DNA of 64,000 nt, taken from positions 171,349,984 to 171,413,983 of the forward strand of contig OW386285.2 in NCBI GenBank assembly GCA_936432065.2, read 5' to 3'. The stretch comes from Rutpela maculata. Taxonomy: Eukaryota; Arthropoda; Insecta; Coleoptera; Cerambycidae. Below are positions 33,629-45,031 of this stretch, one piece after another (position 1 is the first letter of the stretch; every line of letters begins with the position of its first letter). The notes under the pieces were generated by a model. It saw only the letters and a list, made by a program, of their open reading frames with translations. It did not search any database and had not been told where the DNA came from. Position numbers and translations under genes: made by a program.

Positions 33629-33833
33629 TCTCGTGTCACAGTGTTTGTTATCGAACTCCTCCGAAACGGCTTGAGCGATTTTTATGAAATTTTTGGTGTA
33701 TATTTGGTAGGTCTGAGAATATTTTTGTATACCCCTAGGTGATAAAGGTGGCCCTATCCAGAAATTTTCTTTTTATTTTTTGGAAGAAAATTTATAATTT
33801 ATATGGCAAAACAACGTTTGCTGGGTCAGCTAG
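33629..33833 (+). mobile_element. Short non-autonomous Helitron
   Basis: Starts TCTCGTGTCACAGTGTTTG and ends GCTGGGTCAGCTAG followed by T. This is the 5'-TC and CTAG-3' pattern of Helitrons, and CCGAAACGGCTTGAGCGATT in the body is one I associate with a very common insect family. 205 bp, non-coding. No clear 3' hairpin was found, which lowers confidence. Confidence 0.6.
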
Positions 33834-34074
33834 TATTATATATAAAAATATGTATATGAAAATACTTATCTATAAAGAAACCACCGAATATCTAGCTGCA
33901 CGTTGGGTGAAACATTCAAAAGGACATTGAACGGAATTACAATTTTTCATATATTGCCTGAAAAATACTCACTAAATTAAAATATATTAAGAGACCTTTT
34001 TTAAAATAGACATTTTCTTTGTTTCATTTATTTTTTGTGTTGCATGATAGGCATTGGCCGAGATAAAAGAATTT
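33834..34074. other. AT-rich, no feature seen
   Basis: No gene supported. Confidence 0.3.
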
Positions 34075-34704
34075 TTTTTTTATTTACTCGGAATTATAAA
34101 ATAAAAGAACATCGAGGAACATGTTTTAAAGTAAATAGAATTTCCCTCATCTTTGTATATCCTTGGTTGTTATGTATAAACATTTACTGAAATGCAGCAC
34201 ATTTAAACTATCTTGTTTTATTTTGATAGCTTAAAATATATGTTTGTTGTAATTAGTGGAGTTCCGTTAGGCGTGAAAACTAAAAAACCTTGGAACCCAG
34301 TTCCTATGAATCAACTTTAATGAAACTTTTTGCATTGTGTTGCTAAAACCAAATACTAAAATATTTGTGGATTAGAAATTGATGTTTTTTTTTCTAATTT
34401 ACTAGGAATTATAAAATAAAAGAACATCGAGGAACATTTTTTAAAGTAAATAGAATTTCCCTCAGCTTTGTATTTCCTTGGTTGTTATGTATAAACATTT
34501 ACTGAAATGCAGCACATTTAAACTATCTTGTTTTATTTTGATAGCTTAAAATATATGTTTGTTGTAATTAGTGGAGTTCCGTTAGGCGTGAAAACTAAAA
34601 AACCTTGGAACCTAGTTCCTACGAATCAACTTTAATGAAACTTTTTGCATTGTGTTGCTAAAACCTAATACTAAAATATTTGTGGATTAGAAATTGATGC
34701 TTTT
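34075..34704. repeat. Recent tandem duplication, 315-bp unit
   Basis: GAATTATAAAATAAAAGAAC occurs at 34091 and 34406. The two units match nearly base for base through GTGGAGTTCCGTTAGGCGTG and GATTAGAAATTGATG, with only a handful of substitutions. The second unit runs into the left arm of palindrome N. Confidence 0.9.
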
Positions 34705-34994
34705 TTTAATTTATTTAAAAGTTAGTCGAGATCTACAAATTCTTTGAAAAAATACTCAATTCACATAAGTTTTAATAGTTTTTGTTCTGTAGACAAAAAA
34801 ATCGTACCTGAATAGTATTGTAGGTTTGTGATACAAGTTTAAGGTAAAAAATTACAAATTCAAAATGTGGGACCCAAAATGGTGGCCAAGAAACTTTAAA
34901 ATAAGACATAATTAATACAAAAACCATTAGAATTTCTGTAGAAATAAACTTATTGTTAAATCACATAATTCATAATAATTTTAACAAAATATAC

Positions 34995-35260
34995 TATTTA
35001 TTTTCGATATTTTCGATATCTTCGTTTTCAACGTCGCTTATTCCTATAATGGGAAAAGGGTTCGAGTAACTATCACCATTGTATTCGGAACAAGCTGCAG
35101 TGCAAGGTAATCCATGCTTTCTGCATCCACAAGCAGTTCCGCAAACTGTCTTACATGTACAAAAATAATTTTAGGTAGATTTTCAAGGGCTGGTGGTTTA
35201 TTCATTGTTATCGGTCTCAACATCTCACGATAATGTTTCCATCTCCATTTTTGATAATAT
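34995..35260 (-). pseudogene. CXC-type transposon protein, C-terminal tail (left arm)
   Basis: Minus strand reads KHYREMLRPITMNKPPALEN and, after a one-base shift, a Cys-rich block with CGTACGCRKHGLPCTAAC and an acidic DVENEDIENIENK end before TAA near 34998. The C-x-C-x3-C...CGCRK...C pattern is like CXC (tesmin/TSO1-type) zinc motifs. It is the mirror partner of 36249-36486. Confidence 0.55.
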
Positions 35261-35624
35261 TTCATGATGTTTTTTTCGGAAGCACATTATTGTATTTGAC
35301 TCAAATTTACTGGACAATACAATATTATCCTTATAGTGTGACAATAATCGCGAATTAATCGTTTTATCATCGGGAATGTACGGCGTTGTTAAGATAGTTT
35401 TCAATGTTGTAGTTTCGGAGGATATAGATAGTCTATATAATGAAGGCAGAAATAGTGTAAATATTTTGTGCAAAGACGAGATTATCTCCCTCCTCCGTTT
35501 TTGAGGGTGCTGAATACGATGCAAGTGGTGGAAGAAGTTTTTGACCGCCGCAACTCCCTAAAACGGCCAAAAACCATCCCTTTATGTTTTCATATATGAA
35601 CGGGTCTGGGGAGTGATTCATCAA
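35225..35624 (-). pseudogene. Upstream frames of left arm, unrecognised
   Basis: Two overlapping minus frames (FLAVLGSCGGQKLLPPLASY and TLKTILTTPYIPDDKTINSR) precede the Cys-rich tail but do not match the right-arm sequence. They could be more of the same transposon gene or another insertion. No motif recognised. Confidence 0.25.
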
Positions 35625-35836
35625 CGGGTTATACTTGAAATAACATGGAAGGGGGTTATAGAGTAAGTGGAATCCAGACAGCAGGCATAGGAGGTTTATT
35701 AAACCCTCCAGAAGGGTGGAAAATTATTTAAAAAAAAAAATGATTTTCAACCCCTCGGGATCGTTTAATTAACCCCTTAGGCCTGCTGTGTGGATTCCAC
35801 TTACTCTTAAACCCCAGACCCGTTTATATATGAAAA

Positions 35837-36486
35837 CATGAGCTTAGAAGAAGCATCACCTCTGTGTAAAAAGTGTATTTTGTTTTTACATGCTTTTACA
35901 GGATGTGACACTACGTCAGCTTTTTATAATAGAGGTAAAAATAAGTTTGTAGAAATTTTTGAAAGATCTTCAAGACGCTGCTGAAGCGTTTGCAAATGCC
36001 ATTGAAGATTTCAATAATATTTGTGAAGCTGAGGTGAAATGGGTCCTCGCATTATACGGCGCGCCGAAAAAAATAAAAGATTTAAATACTTTAAGATACA
36101 ATAATTGTTTCATCAAAGCTACAGCTAAAAATAGCTGTGTACGACTGACATCATTAGTGTCTATACCTGATGTAGTCTCTGAGCATTTGAAAAGAGTGTA
36201 CTTACAAGTACATTTATGGTTGGGAAATGACATTTCGCCAATAGAATAGGTATGGAAACATTATCATGGGATGTTGAGACAGATAACAATAAATAACTCA
36301 CCAGCCCCTGAAAATCTACTTAAAATTATTTTTTGTACATGTCAGACAGGATGCGGAGCTGCTTGTAGAAAGCATGGATTACCTTGCACTGCAGCTTGTT
36401 TCGAATGCGATGGTGATAGTTGCTCAAACCCTTCCTCTATTATAGAAATAAGCGAAGTTGAAAACGAAGATATCGAAGGTAAATAG
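35837..36486 (+). pseudogene. CXC-type transposon protein (TGCD family), best copy here
   Basis: ATG at 35837 reads MSLEEASPLCKKCILFLHAF then TGCDTTSAFYNRGKNKFVEI. A frameshift near 35965 leads to DAAEAFANAIEDFNNICEAE, then LNTLRYNNCFIKATAKNS, LVSIPDVVSEHLKRVYLQVH then LWLGNDI. A TAG at about 36247 replaces a residue, then KHYHGMLRQITINNSPAPEN and a Cys-rich CTCQTGCG...CRKHGLPCTAACFECDG tail end at 36486. Hallmarks are HAFTGCDT, RVYLQ..LWLGN and the terminal CXC-like zinc motif. I know this set as a recurrent transposon-linked family in arthropods, but cannot assign the superfamily or activity. Confidence 0.6.
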
Positions 36487-36827
36487 TATATTTTGTTAAA
36501 ATTATTATGAATTATGTGATTTAACAATAAGTTTATCTCTACAGAAATTCTAATGTTTTTTGTATTAATTATATCTTATTTTAAAGATTTTTGGCCGCCA
36601 TTTTGGGTCCCACATTTTGAATTTGTAATTTTTTACCTTAAATTTGTAATCACAAACCTACAATACTATTCAGATACGATTTTTTGTCTACAGAACAAAA
36701 ACTATTACAACTTATGTGAACCGAGTATTCTTTCAAAGAATTTGTAGATCTCGATAATCTTCTAAATAATAATAAAAAAAACCATCAATTTCTAATCCAT
36801 AAACATTTTAGTATTAGTCTCTGTTTA

Positions 36828-37178
36828 AACCAGAAGCGACACTCTGTTGATCTTTCATTGGCTAAGAGCGACCTTCGGCCGTCTTTTTGCTGACATTTTA
36901 AACGGGAAATTTAAAACAGCATAATGTCTTTACTTTTCTTCTTGAACAGCCGTTTACAACCTACCCGGTTCACTTCTGTACCCACAACACGTACAAAACA
37001 ATAATTGTTCATTAAATTGCAAACTTGCGACAAGCAACCACGGCAAATAAATTATAGGTTGACAATAATACCACCAAGAAATGGCTGCCTCAAACACAGG
37101 GCCAAATATTTAATTTGGGCGTAAAACCAGAGTGTCACTTCTGTGCTAAACCATAGAAGACCATACCCTTCTGTGATT
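36828..37178. mobile_element. Family C element C2
   Basis: TTTAAACCAGAAGCGACACT at the left pairs with AGAGTGTCACTTCTGTG at about 37131-37147. CGACCTTCGGCCGTCTT and GGTTGACAATAATACCACC are shared with C1 at 11544-12063. Non-coding. Confidence 0.6.
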
Positions 37179-38507
37179 AAACCAACTAAAATAACACAAA
37201 CATGTAAAAGGACATTGCATTGCATTTTAAATTTGCCGCTATTTAATGTCCTTTCTCGTTCGTCGAAAATTCAACATGGACACAATTGGAAAGGACTACT
37301 GTCTGGATCCCAAAGGCTGCGCATAACCACACCTTATTTTCTCACATCATAGTCACAATAATTTATAATAAGTATATTTCAAATATTCGTTGGACCAATT
37401 GCCACATTCAAAAAATGGAAGGCATTCTTTGTGAAAAGTCATCACAATTAACTTCCGTAGAATAATCAAGTCAGCTATGCAAATAATAAAATAAATTGTT
37501 TGCAATGACAACAGTTATCCTGGTAACTAGGGAAATTTACCAGTAATGATATTATAAAAGGCAATCAACAGAATTTTATATAATTTCCACGACAACGTCG
37601 TAGGTTTCGTTATATTATTTTTGGCACAACCAAAATCCCGGTTGTGGAGGCCATATTTCGATGATTCTTAGTATTGCTAGTTAACAATGGATCACAAAAA
37701 ACACATGATGTAATGTGATTTTATAGATGAGGTGACAAGCAAAAAAAATCTGGTAATTACCTTTAGAAAATCTTCGGAAATAAAAATAATAACAAAGAGC
37801 TGTGTTCAAATTTAATTATATATAAATGATAAACTTGGTTAGGTATAATTACATAGACGATAATTAAGAATCCTTAAGAGTATAATCTGCGGTCAGTGAA
37901 ATGAAGAAACGAATTATTCGGCTTATTTTTGAAGATAGAAACTTCAAATTTTGTACGTATGTATTAAAATATATATTCTAGTTCGTCACGTTTTTATTTT
38001 TTTGTTTTAGTCAAAAACACGTGATCAACGAAAAAATGGACGTCGAAAAATTGGAATTTACAAAAAACGAAATCGTGACGACCTAGATAGTCCATAATTA
38101 ATTACGTGGATAAAATATAACCTCTTAATTTTCAAACATAGATTCAATAAATAGTTTCCAATTTTGCCGTCAATAGATGGCACTCGCCTCGGCATTCGCA
38201 TAGCTTTACACGCTCTCAGACTTTAGGGAGGAACTTGTTGTCATGGAGACCTGACGCGAATGAATGCTTGCCAGGGAAGCATTTAGGAGTTCTGGTAATA
38301 TCTTAAATTTATTTATAAATTATTTTATCTTACAGGAATTACTTAATAGATGAAATTCTTGAAAATGTTAATACATAAATAAAAGGTGCCAAATAGAGAG
38401 GACCGTTTTGTATAAACACTCCTACAAATTTTATTATGAAAATTTGAATGCGGTTTTTAGTTAGGTCAGAAACCAATTTATTCGAAATTATTACCAAGCA
38501 AAATGTA
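37179..38507. other. No gene recognised
   Basis: AT-rich. 38160-38290 is richer in G+C (CTCGCCTCGGCATTCGCATA) without a supported frame. Confidence 0.35.
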
Positions 38508-38589
38508 CAGGGTGTCCCTGTCAACGCGCTATGCTGGGTTTTCTCGGTAGTTTCTGAGATAAGTTTATGGTTCAAAATCCAATCTGACG

Positions 38590-39640
38590 TAGGTTTTCCG
38601 AGGAATCTCATACTGCTAAGATATTTAGGAATCCAAAATGACGGACGAATTTCGTCATCTACGATCCTATTCGACTGAAAATCGATATCTGGGGGTTTTC
38701 GAGGATGCGGTTAACGAATTTTTGGTCAAAATTTAGGAATCCAAGATGGCGGACGAATTTCGTCATCTATGGACCTATTCGACTGAAAATCGATATCTGG
38801 GGGTTTTCGGGGATGCGGGTTATGAATTTTTGATCAAAATTTAGGACTCCAAGATGGCGGACGAATTTCGTCATCTATGGTCCTATTTGACTAAAAATCG
38901 ATATCGGAGGGTTTTCGGGGATGCGGGTTACGAATTTTTGGTCAAAATTTAGGAATCCAAGATGGCGGAAGAATTTCGTCATCTATGGACCTATTCGACT
39001 GAAAATCGATATCTGGGGGTTTTCGGGGATGCGGGTTATGAATTTTTGATCAAAATTTAGGACTCCAAGATGGCGGACGAATTTCGTCATCTATGGTCCT
39101 ATTTGACTAAAAATCGATATCGGAGGGTTTTCGGGGATGCGGGTTACGAATTTTTGGTCAAAATTTAGGAATCTAAGATGGCGGACGAATTTCGCGATCT
39201 ATAGTCCTATTCGACTGAAAATCGATATCTGGGGGTTTTCGGGGATGCGGGTTACGAATTTTTGATGAAAATTTAGGACTCCAAGATGGCGGACGAATTT
39301 CGTCATCTATGGTCCTATTTGGCTGAAAATCGATATCTGGGGGTTTTCGGGGATGCGGGTTACGAATTTTTGATCAAAATTTAGGACTCCAAGATGGCGG
39401 ACGAATTTCGTCATCTATGGTCCTATTTGGCTGAAAATCGATGTCTGGGGGTTTTCGGGGATGCGGGTTACGAATTTTTGGTCAAAATTTAGGAAACCAA
39501 GATGGCGGATGAATTTTGTCATCTGTGATCCTATTCGAATGAAAATCGATATCTGGGGATTTTCGGGATGCGGGTTACGAATTTTTGGTAAAAATTTAGG
39601 AATCCAAGACAGCGGACGAATTATAACTATATTTTGACCC
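38590..39640. repeat. 108-bp satellite array with dimeric higher order
   Basis: CGGACGAATTTCGTCATCTA-type motifs occur at 38642, 38750, 38858, 38966, 39074, 39182, 39290, 39398, 39506 and 39613: eight intervals of exactly 108 and a last one of 107. The dimer 38750-38965 is almost identical to 38966-39181, while neighbouring monomers differ (GGAATCC/GGACTCC; ATCTGGGGG/ATCGGAGGG). A higher-order repeat is therefore visible. Confidence 0.95.
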
Positions 39641-40295
39641 CCCTTTATTTATGTTATTATTGGAGACAAAAAAAAGTTTCGTATAAGAGTTGTAAGGTTG
39701 TATACATATTTTTTTAAATGCAATTAAAAAACAATTGCTTGGATATGTCACGTGATATAACAATGAAGGTTGCTTTTTAAATGAAAAACCCTGTATATTT
39801 TTACATATTCTTTTAGATCCTTTATCCCTGATTTCAAACATATAAGGATCTAGCTGTAATATTTTTTGATATATCGGACATTAAATATGCTCCAAACATG
39901 CATATAGGTATTTTAGGGTTTCTGACGGAGCGCAGTCAGTGGCGGATTTAGGGGGGGGGGGCTATAGGGTAAAATCCAAGCGCGGCAATTTTTTTGAAAA
40001 ACACCAAAGACACAAAAACAAAAAAATATTATTATTAATATGTTCTATCAGAACATGTTTAATTTATTTGAGAACGTGTTTTTTATAATAACTAGACTAA
40101 AGTTCCTTATTATAGTCAACAGTACAGGGTGGTTGTGCAAACGTTAGAACCTCATTTAACTTCTTTATTTTTGGAGTTACGTAAATACGTTCAAAAATAA
40201 AAGTTATGAGATATCACATGTATTTTCCAAACATCATTTCAGCAAAACAATTCAAACAAGTCGAATTTCGGAGATATGAGCTTTACCTTGGTTTT
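39641..40295. other. Non-coding, with a hAT-like end at 39937
   Basis: CAGTGGCGGATTTAGGGG at 39937 is a classic hAT terminal sequence, but no partner end is found nearby. ACAGGGTGGTTGTGCAAACG at about 40125 is another lone terminus. GTCGAATTTCGGAGATATGA at 40258 mirrors 41860-41880, so a larger dyad spans A2. Confidence 0.5.
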
Positions 40296-40768
40296 ACTTC
40301 CACATCCAGTGGAAGTATAGTAACGACAAAAAAATTTTTTTAAACTTTTATTGTTCAAATAGGCTCAGAATGTCATGAAACGTCGAGATTTTAAGTTTGA
40401 GCGAAAAAAAAATTTCTGTCTGTCGGTCTGTAACTTTTTTGTGCGCACGTTTACTCTGTAACCGTTTAAGATATTAACTTGAAATTTGGTACACAAATGT
40501 ACTTTAACGAGATCTGGAACTAGATTATATTTTCATTTTGTTCCGTCAGAGGGTTGGGGGGTAAATTGGGGTAAATTTGGGGTAACCAGCTAAATCAAGC
40601 AGCTAATAGTCCAGAAAATTGGTATTTAGTATATACAAGAGAAGCTAAGGTCTCAAAAAATGTTTGGCATTAGCCACCCCCACCCCATTACTAAATTTTT
40701 TCGTTGTGAATGAGTTGGATCGAAAATCTGGATGCGGAAGTAGTGATTCCTTGGGCAGGGGTTTTTTT
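40296..40768. mobile_element. Family B repeat, copy 3 (internally deleted)
   Basis: Starts ACTTCCACATCCAGTGGAAG and ends GATGCGGAAGTAGTGATTCC then TTGGGCAG. The central part between the CCACCCC block and the CGTTGTGA motif is missing relative to copy 6. Confidence 0.85.
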
Positions 40769-40921
40769 AAATAGAACACCCCCATATATTTTTACACCAT
40801 TTGAAAGGCCATAGAAAAATCTTTTCAATGATATATGACCCAGTATTTTTCTTAAAAACTATAGTAGATATTAAGTTTTATATTTTCTTACATTAAGTCA
40901 TGGTAGTCCGAAAAATATATA

Positions 40922-41605
40922 CAGTCTGTTTCACTTTTTAAATTTTTTTTCCGATTTGAATCTAATTTTACTTATGGAACAAATTAGGATCTACTTATTA
41001 CCAGAAAAAAATTCACGTCCTACAAATGCAAAGCCACCTGCGGTACCAAAATATGCGGATAAAATCAAAAAATCATATTAGGCATATTTTTATTGGAAAA
41101 TTTTGTTAATGAAAGAATTGTTCAGAAAACTTAAGTCCAAAATTTAATAAAAAAAAATATATAAATTTTTATTAAAATAATGTCTAAGTCCGAAAATATC
41201 ATTTGAATCGGTTTTTTCGTTTAGAAAACTGTACTATGACAATTTTGTTTGAAATTAAACCCAAGCTGCAGGTAGTTGTAAAACAGTTTTTTTTAAATAC
41301 CTAATTATTTTCAAAATTTTTTAAATTTCAAGTTTTTCATTTTTTAATTTTGATTAAATTTTGGCCATTTTGGACAATTCTGAACAAGTTTTATTAACAA
41401 AATTTTCCGATAAAAAAATGCCTAATATGATTTTCCGATTTTCTCCACATATTTTGGTACCGCAGGTGGCTTTGGTACCGTAGGAGGCGAATGTTTTTCT
41501 GATCATAAGTAGATACTAGTTTGTTCTATACTTAAGTAAAATGCGATTCAAATCGGAAAAAAAATAAAGTTATTGGGGTGTTACCATTTCAAGTGAAACA
41601 CACTG
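40922..41605. mobile_element. Family A foldback, copy A2 (684 bp)
   Basis: TA then CAGTCTGTTTCAC at the left, GTGAAACACACTG then TA at the right, with fully paired arms (GCAAAGCCACCTGCGGTACC and its mirror; CATATTAGGCAT). This compact copy is the best model for the family. Confidence 0.85.
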
Positions 41606-41954
41606 TATCAATTATTGAAATTCTCCATTTTATTTAAAATAAAGTGAAATTAGACAGAACTAACATATTGTTTATTTCAATTTACATACTTTTGTTTTCC
41701 ATGGCTAATTTGATAAATTGTAAATTTATAGTAAATTAGACAAAATTTGTTTAAGATAAGTACCATGTATTATATTATAAATACAAAGCTTTTTTTATGG
41801 CGTTTCAAATGGTACATATATGGAGTGTTCCTTTAAAAAAAAGCAAAGTAAAGTTCATATCTCCGAAATGCGACTTTCAATAGGCATGTCCACAAAATTT
41901 TAATTTCAGTTGGGAATGATAGAATTATCGATATTGTACACTAATTTAACAATA
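41606..41954. other. No gene seen
   Basis: AT-rich. 41850-41880 is the mirror of 40255-40285. Confidence 0.35.
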
Positions 41955-42613
41955 AAAAAAACCGCTGCCCAACTTCCACATCCAGATTTTCTATCCAAGT
42001 CACTCACAACGAAAAAATGTTGTATGTGGAAATAATTGTTTAATAATATAATATTTGAAATTCTCTACCTCAAAAACCCATAAAACGATACCCCACATAG
42101 GTAATAGGGTGAGGGTGGTGATAGAGGGTGGTAGTGGGGGTGGATAAGGTAAAAAAATATTTTGAGGTTTCTAGTTCTTGTACACACACTAAATTAATTT
42201 TTTTTTCATCCCCTTTAATAATGGGGTGGGGGCTAATGTCAATTTTTTTTTTGAGACCTTAGCTTCTCTTGTATATAGTAAATACCAATTTTATGAACTC
42301 TTACCTGCTTGATTTACCTATTTACCCCAAATTTACCCCAATTTACCCCCAACTCTTCGACGGAACAGGATGAAAATATAATCTAGTTCTAGATCTCGTT
42401 AAAGTACATAAGTGTACTAAATTTCAAGTCAGTATCTCAAACGGTTCCAGAGTAAACGTGCGCACAAAAAAAAAGTTAGACCGACAGACAGACAGAATTT
42501 TTTTTGCTCAAACTTAAAATCTCGACGTTTCATGACATTCTAAGCCTATTTGAACAATAAAAATTTAAAAAAAAATTTTTTGTCGTTACTATACTTCCAC
42601 TGGATGTTGAAGT
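41955..42613. mobile_element. Family B repeat, copy 4 (inverted)
   Basis: Full-length in reverse: begins AACCGCTGCCCAACTTCCAC and ends CGTTACTATACTTCCACTGG. All family landmarks are present. Confidence 0.85.
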
Positions 42614-42711
42614 AATATATGTATCCTTATTTTGCCAGTTATTCGTAATAGGCATCACCCCAACATAACGAGGATTTTTGGTAATTTTTCAATAAAAATT
42701 CTTGGCCTATG

Positions 42712-43190
42712 AAGTAAAAAAATATTTTGAGGTTTTTGGTTCTTGTACATACACTAAATCACACTTTTTTTTCGTCCCCTTAAAAAGTGGGGTAGGGGTG
42801 GTAATGGGGGTAGCTAATGTCAAAAATTTTTTCGAGACCCTAGCTTCTCTTATATATACTAAATACCAATTTTACGGACTCCTACCTGCTTGATTTACCT
42901 GTTTACCTCCCCATTTACCCCAATTTACAACCCAACCCTTCGATGGAATAAGATGAAAATATAATCTAGTTCCAGATCCCGTTAAAGTACATAAGTGTAC
43001 CAAATTTCAAGTCAATATCTTAAACGGTTCCAGAGTAATCGTGCGCACAAAAAAGTTAGACAGACAGGCAGAATTTTTTTTTCGCTCGAACTTAAAATGT
43101 CGACCTTTCATGACAGTCTAAGCCTATTTGAACAATAAAAATTTTCAAAAATTTTTTTTGTTACTATACTACCACTGGATATGGAAGTAA
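42712..43190. mobile_element. Family B repeat, copy 5 (inverted, truncated)
   Basis: Begins AAAAATATTTTGAGGTTTTT and ends CTACCACTGGATATGGAAGT. The 3' third of the family consensus is absent. Confidence 0.8.
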
Positions 43191-43445
43191 TCAATATTCT
43201 ATTTTCAAGAAAAAGAACGCCATTGCCATGTAAACCGGAAGTGATATTTAAAATTTACATGCCTTTTTTTACTTTCCTTTAATGCTTTAATAGTCAATTA
43301 AGAACATAAATAATCCGATCAATTCTTCTTTGATGTTCAATTATATGTTTCTTAGCGGCATAGATTCCCCGAAAAAAAAAAAAAAAATACTTATCTCAAA
43401 AACTACCGAGAAAATCGGACATAACACGTTAACTAGGACACCCTG

Positions 43446-44239
43446 TACACTGTAAATATACATTATGTACCTACAGATAGTTTTTTCTTTTAATTAAAAA
43501 CCACTGCCTAAGGAATCACTACAACCGCGTTCAGTTTTCCTACTCAAATTACTTTAAATAAAAATTCTTGTGCACCCAACGCGAAATTCGACTCTGTACA
43601 CAGAAATATATTTGAACTATTTCTCTTATATATTACACAATATGTTATTCTCCGCCTTTTTACTTGGTCGGCATATTTCATTGGTCAAAGGTGCACGCCC
43701 ACCCGTATATACCTTTTTCATATATATCAATGAAAATATGTTTTGTCTTACCGTAGATTGTCCTCTTAAATGCAAATGCTGAAAACTGCAAAATCTGTAA
43801 TGCGCCATTCGCGACTGTACTAGATATTATTTGAATAACTGAACCGAGTATTATTCATATTAGAACAACAATTGTTGTAATAACATTTCAAAAACCCCAA
43901 AGAAAACTTTCCATTGATTCACCAACCAATATCTTTAAAATAGTTGAAAAATTAAATAGTGAGTAACTTTTGAATAGAATCAGTTGCAATGTCGAATGTC
44001 GAGTGTCGAGTGTCCAATGTCGAATAACCTAGCATAGTTGCAAATACATTATAGATGATCAAAAAGGTACCACAAAAACTGTCGCTGTACGTGTATTCAA
44101 ACCGAAGATATAAAGTCGTGTATTTTTGCATTGCCCTGTATTTGAATAGTTTGAGAAATATGAAATCTACGTAAATGAAGATAGCAGTTAAACTGAATTT
44201 GGCAATGATAATGATAAGTATTGTTTAAGTCACTTTACC
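43446..44239. other. Non-coding; B fragment and heptamer minisatellite
   Basis: 43498-43525 is a lone family B end (AACCACTGCCTAAGGAATCA). 43991-44025 is five 7-bp units of the GTCGAAT type. No gene seen. Confidence 0.5.
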
Positions 44240-44840
44240 TAAATTTTGGTACACCGCGAAGTTACCCGACTCCACTCCCCCTATTCAGGGAGTGCCTCAT
44301 AATCCGAGTCCATGGTGTAACAGCGAACCGTGACTGGACCGGAGGACCTGCGGCTTGTGTTCAGAGGGAACAATTCAAATTATGGAACGATCAGTTGCCT
44401 GTCAGACAGATCTGTTCAGTTACAACAGTGGTCAATAAAATACCAATTAAACACTTACTTATGGCTACAGAACATCCTTGGTAAACCAAGGAATTCGCGT
44501 TACTACAGAGCATCCCAGGATCCCTGTTCTCCAGCTTAGGAGAAGTGAATCGGGGTATTTTTTCTTTTTTTATTTCATCGTGTTTCCTATTTCTTTCTCT
44601 TTCCTTTCTCTCACTAATTCTACTCTCTCAAGTCAAGAATAAGATCCCAGGTAGACCCAGGAGTTCGCGTTACCATAGTGAGTACAGGATTAATAGTCCC
44701 TGAATGTACGGTTGCGGGGTTTTTATATTACCCACGGTGTCCGCGAGTTCCTTACGTCACCCTGCATTAAGTAACGGGCCTCGTGCTTACGTCATCCACC
44801 TCCGCGCGCCGACGTACCTTGTAGGTTGCATACGCTATTA
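44240..44840. other. G+C-rich island, unassigned
   Basis: Markedly richer in G+C and CpG than its surroundings (TCCGCGCGCCGACGTACC, GGACCGGAGGACCTGCGGC). Two related segments, GGAATTCGCGTTACTACAGA and GGAGTTCGCGTTACCATAG, lie about 180 bp apart. It could be a promoter/CpG island, an LTR or a retroelement 5' region. No reading frame is convincing. Confidence 0.35.
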
Positions 44841-45031
44841 AAATTTCTTAAGATTCGATATGGTTTTCTTTCCCAATGGATTTGTAGCTCACCGTTAATT
44901 TACCATAGGATTCTTTATCGTTTGCGGTTACACTTTGTTTGTTTATATTTATATCTGTTGGACTTTGTGACTGAAGATTTCGATGTTTAGAACGGTTTTT
45001 TAATAAAACATATTTATATATTGTACCAAAT
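44841..45031. other. AT-rich spacer before the LINE 3' end
   Basis: No feature other than the ATT-rich junction at about 45031. Confidence 0.3.

Larger units (their letters stand above)
34676..36822. mobile_element. Palindrome N carrying a CXC-type transposon gene in both arms
   Basis: The left arm (TACTAAAATATTTGTGGATT, GTCGAGATCTAC, then the Cys-rich coding tail) is mirrored by 36240-36822. The axis is a G+C-richer inner hairpin at about 35588-35839 (CAGACCCGTTTATATATGAA and its mirror; GTGGAATCCA and GGCCTGCTG motifs). The right terminus is cut by the C2 element. Confidence 0.65.
38508..43445. mobile_element. TA-flanked composite element P (4.9 kb)
   Basis: TA then CAGGGTGTCCCTGTCAACGC at the left is mirrored by CAGGGTGTCCTAGTTAACG read inverted at the right, also with TA. 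The dyad continues for about 100 bp through TTTTCTCGGTAGTTT, GAGATAAG and GGAATCT...GCTAAGA. Inside are a 108-bp satellite, a hAT-like end, family A copy A2 and three family B copies. No transposase. Confidence 0.65.

Noticed and set aside
38590..39640. Regular spacing suggesting a CRISPR array
   Set aside because: The 108-bp units are contiguous near-identical monomers without unique spacers, in a eukaryotic context: a satellite.
39937..40295. A complete hAT element starting CAGTGGCGGATTT
   Set aside because: Only one terminus is recognisable; no inverted partner or 8-bp duplication was found nearby.
44221..44539. Overlapping 87- and 69-codon plus frames
   Set aside because: No recognised motif or splice signals. 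Open frames are expected in this G+C-rich patch.
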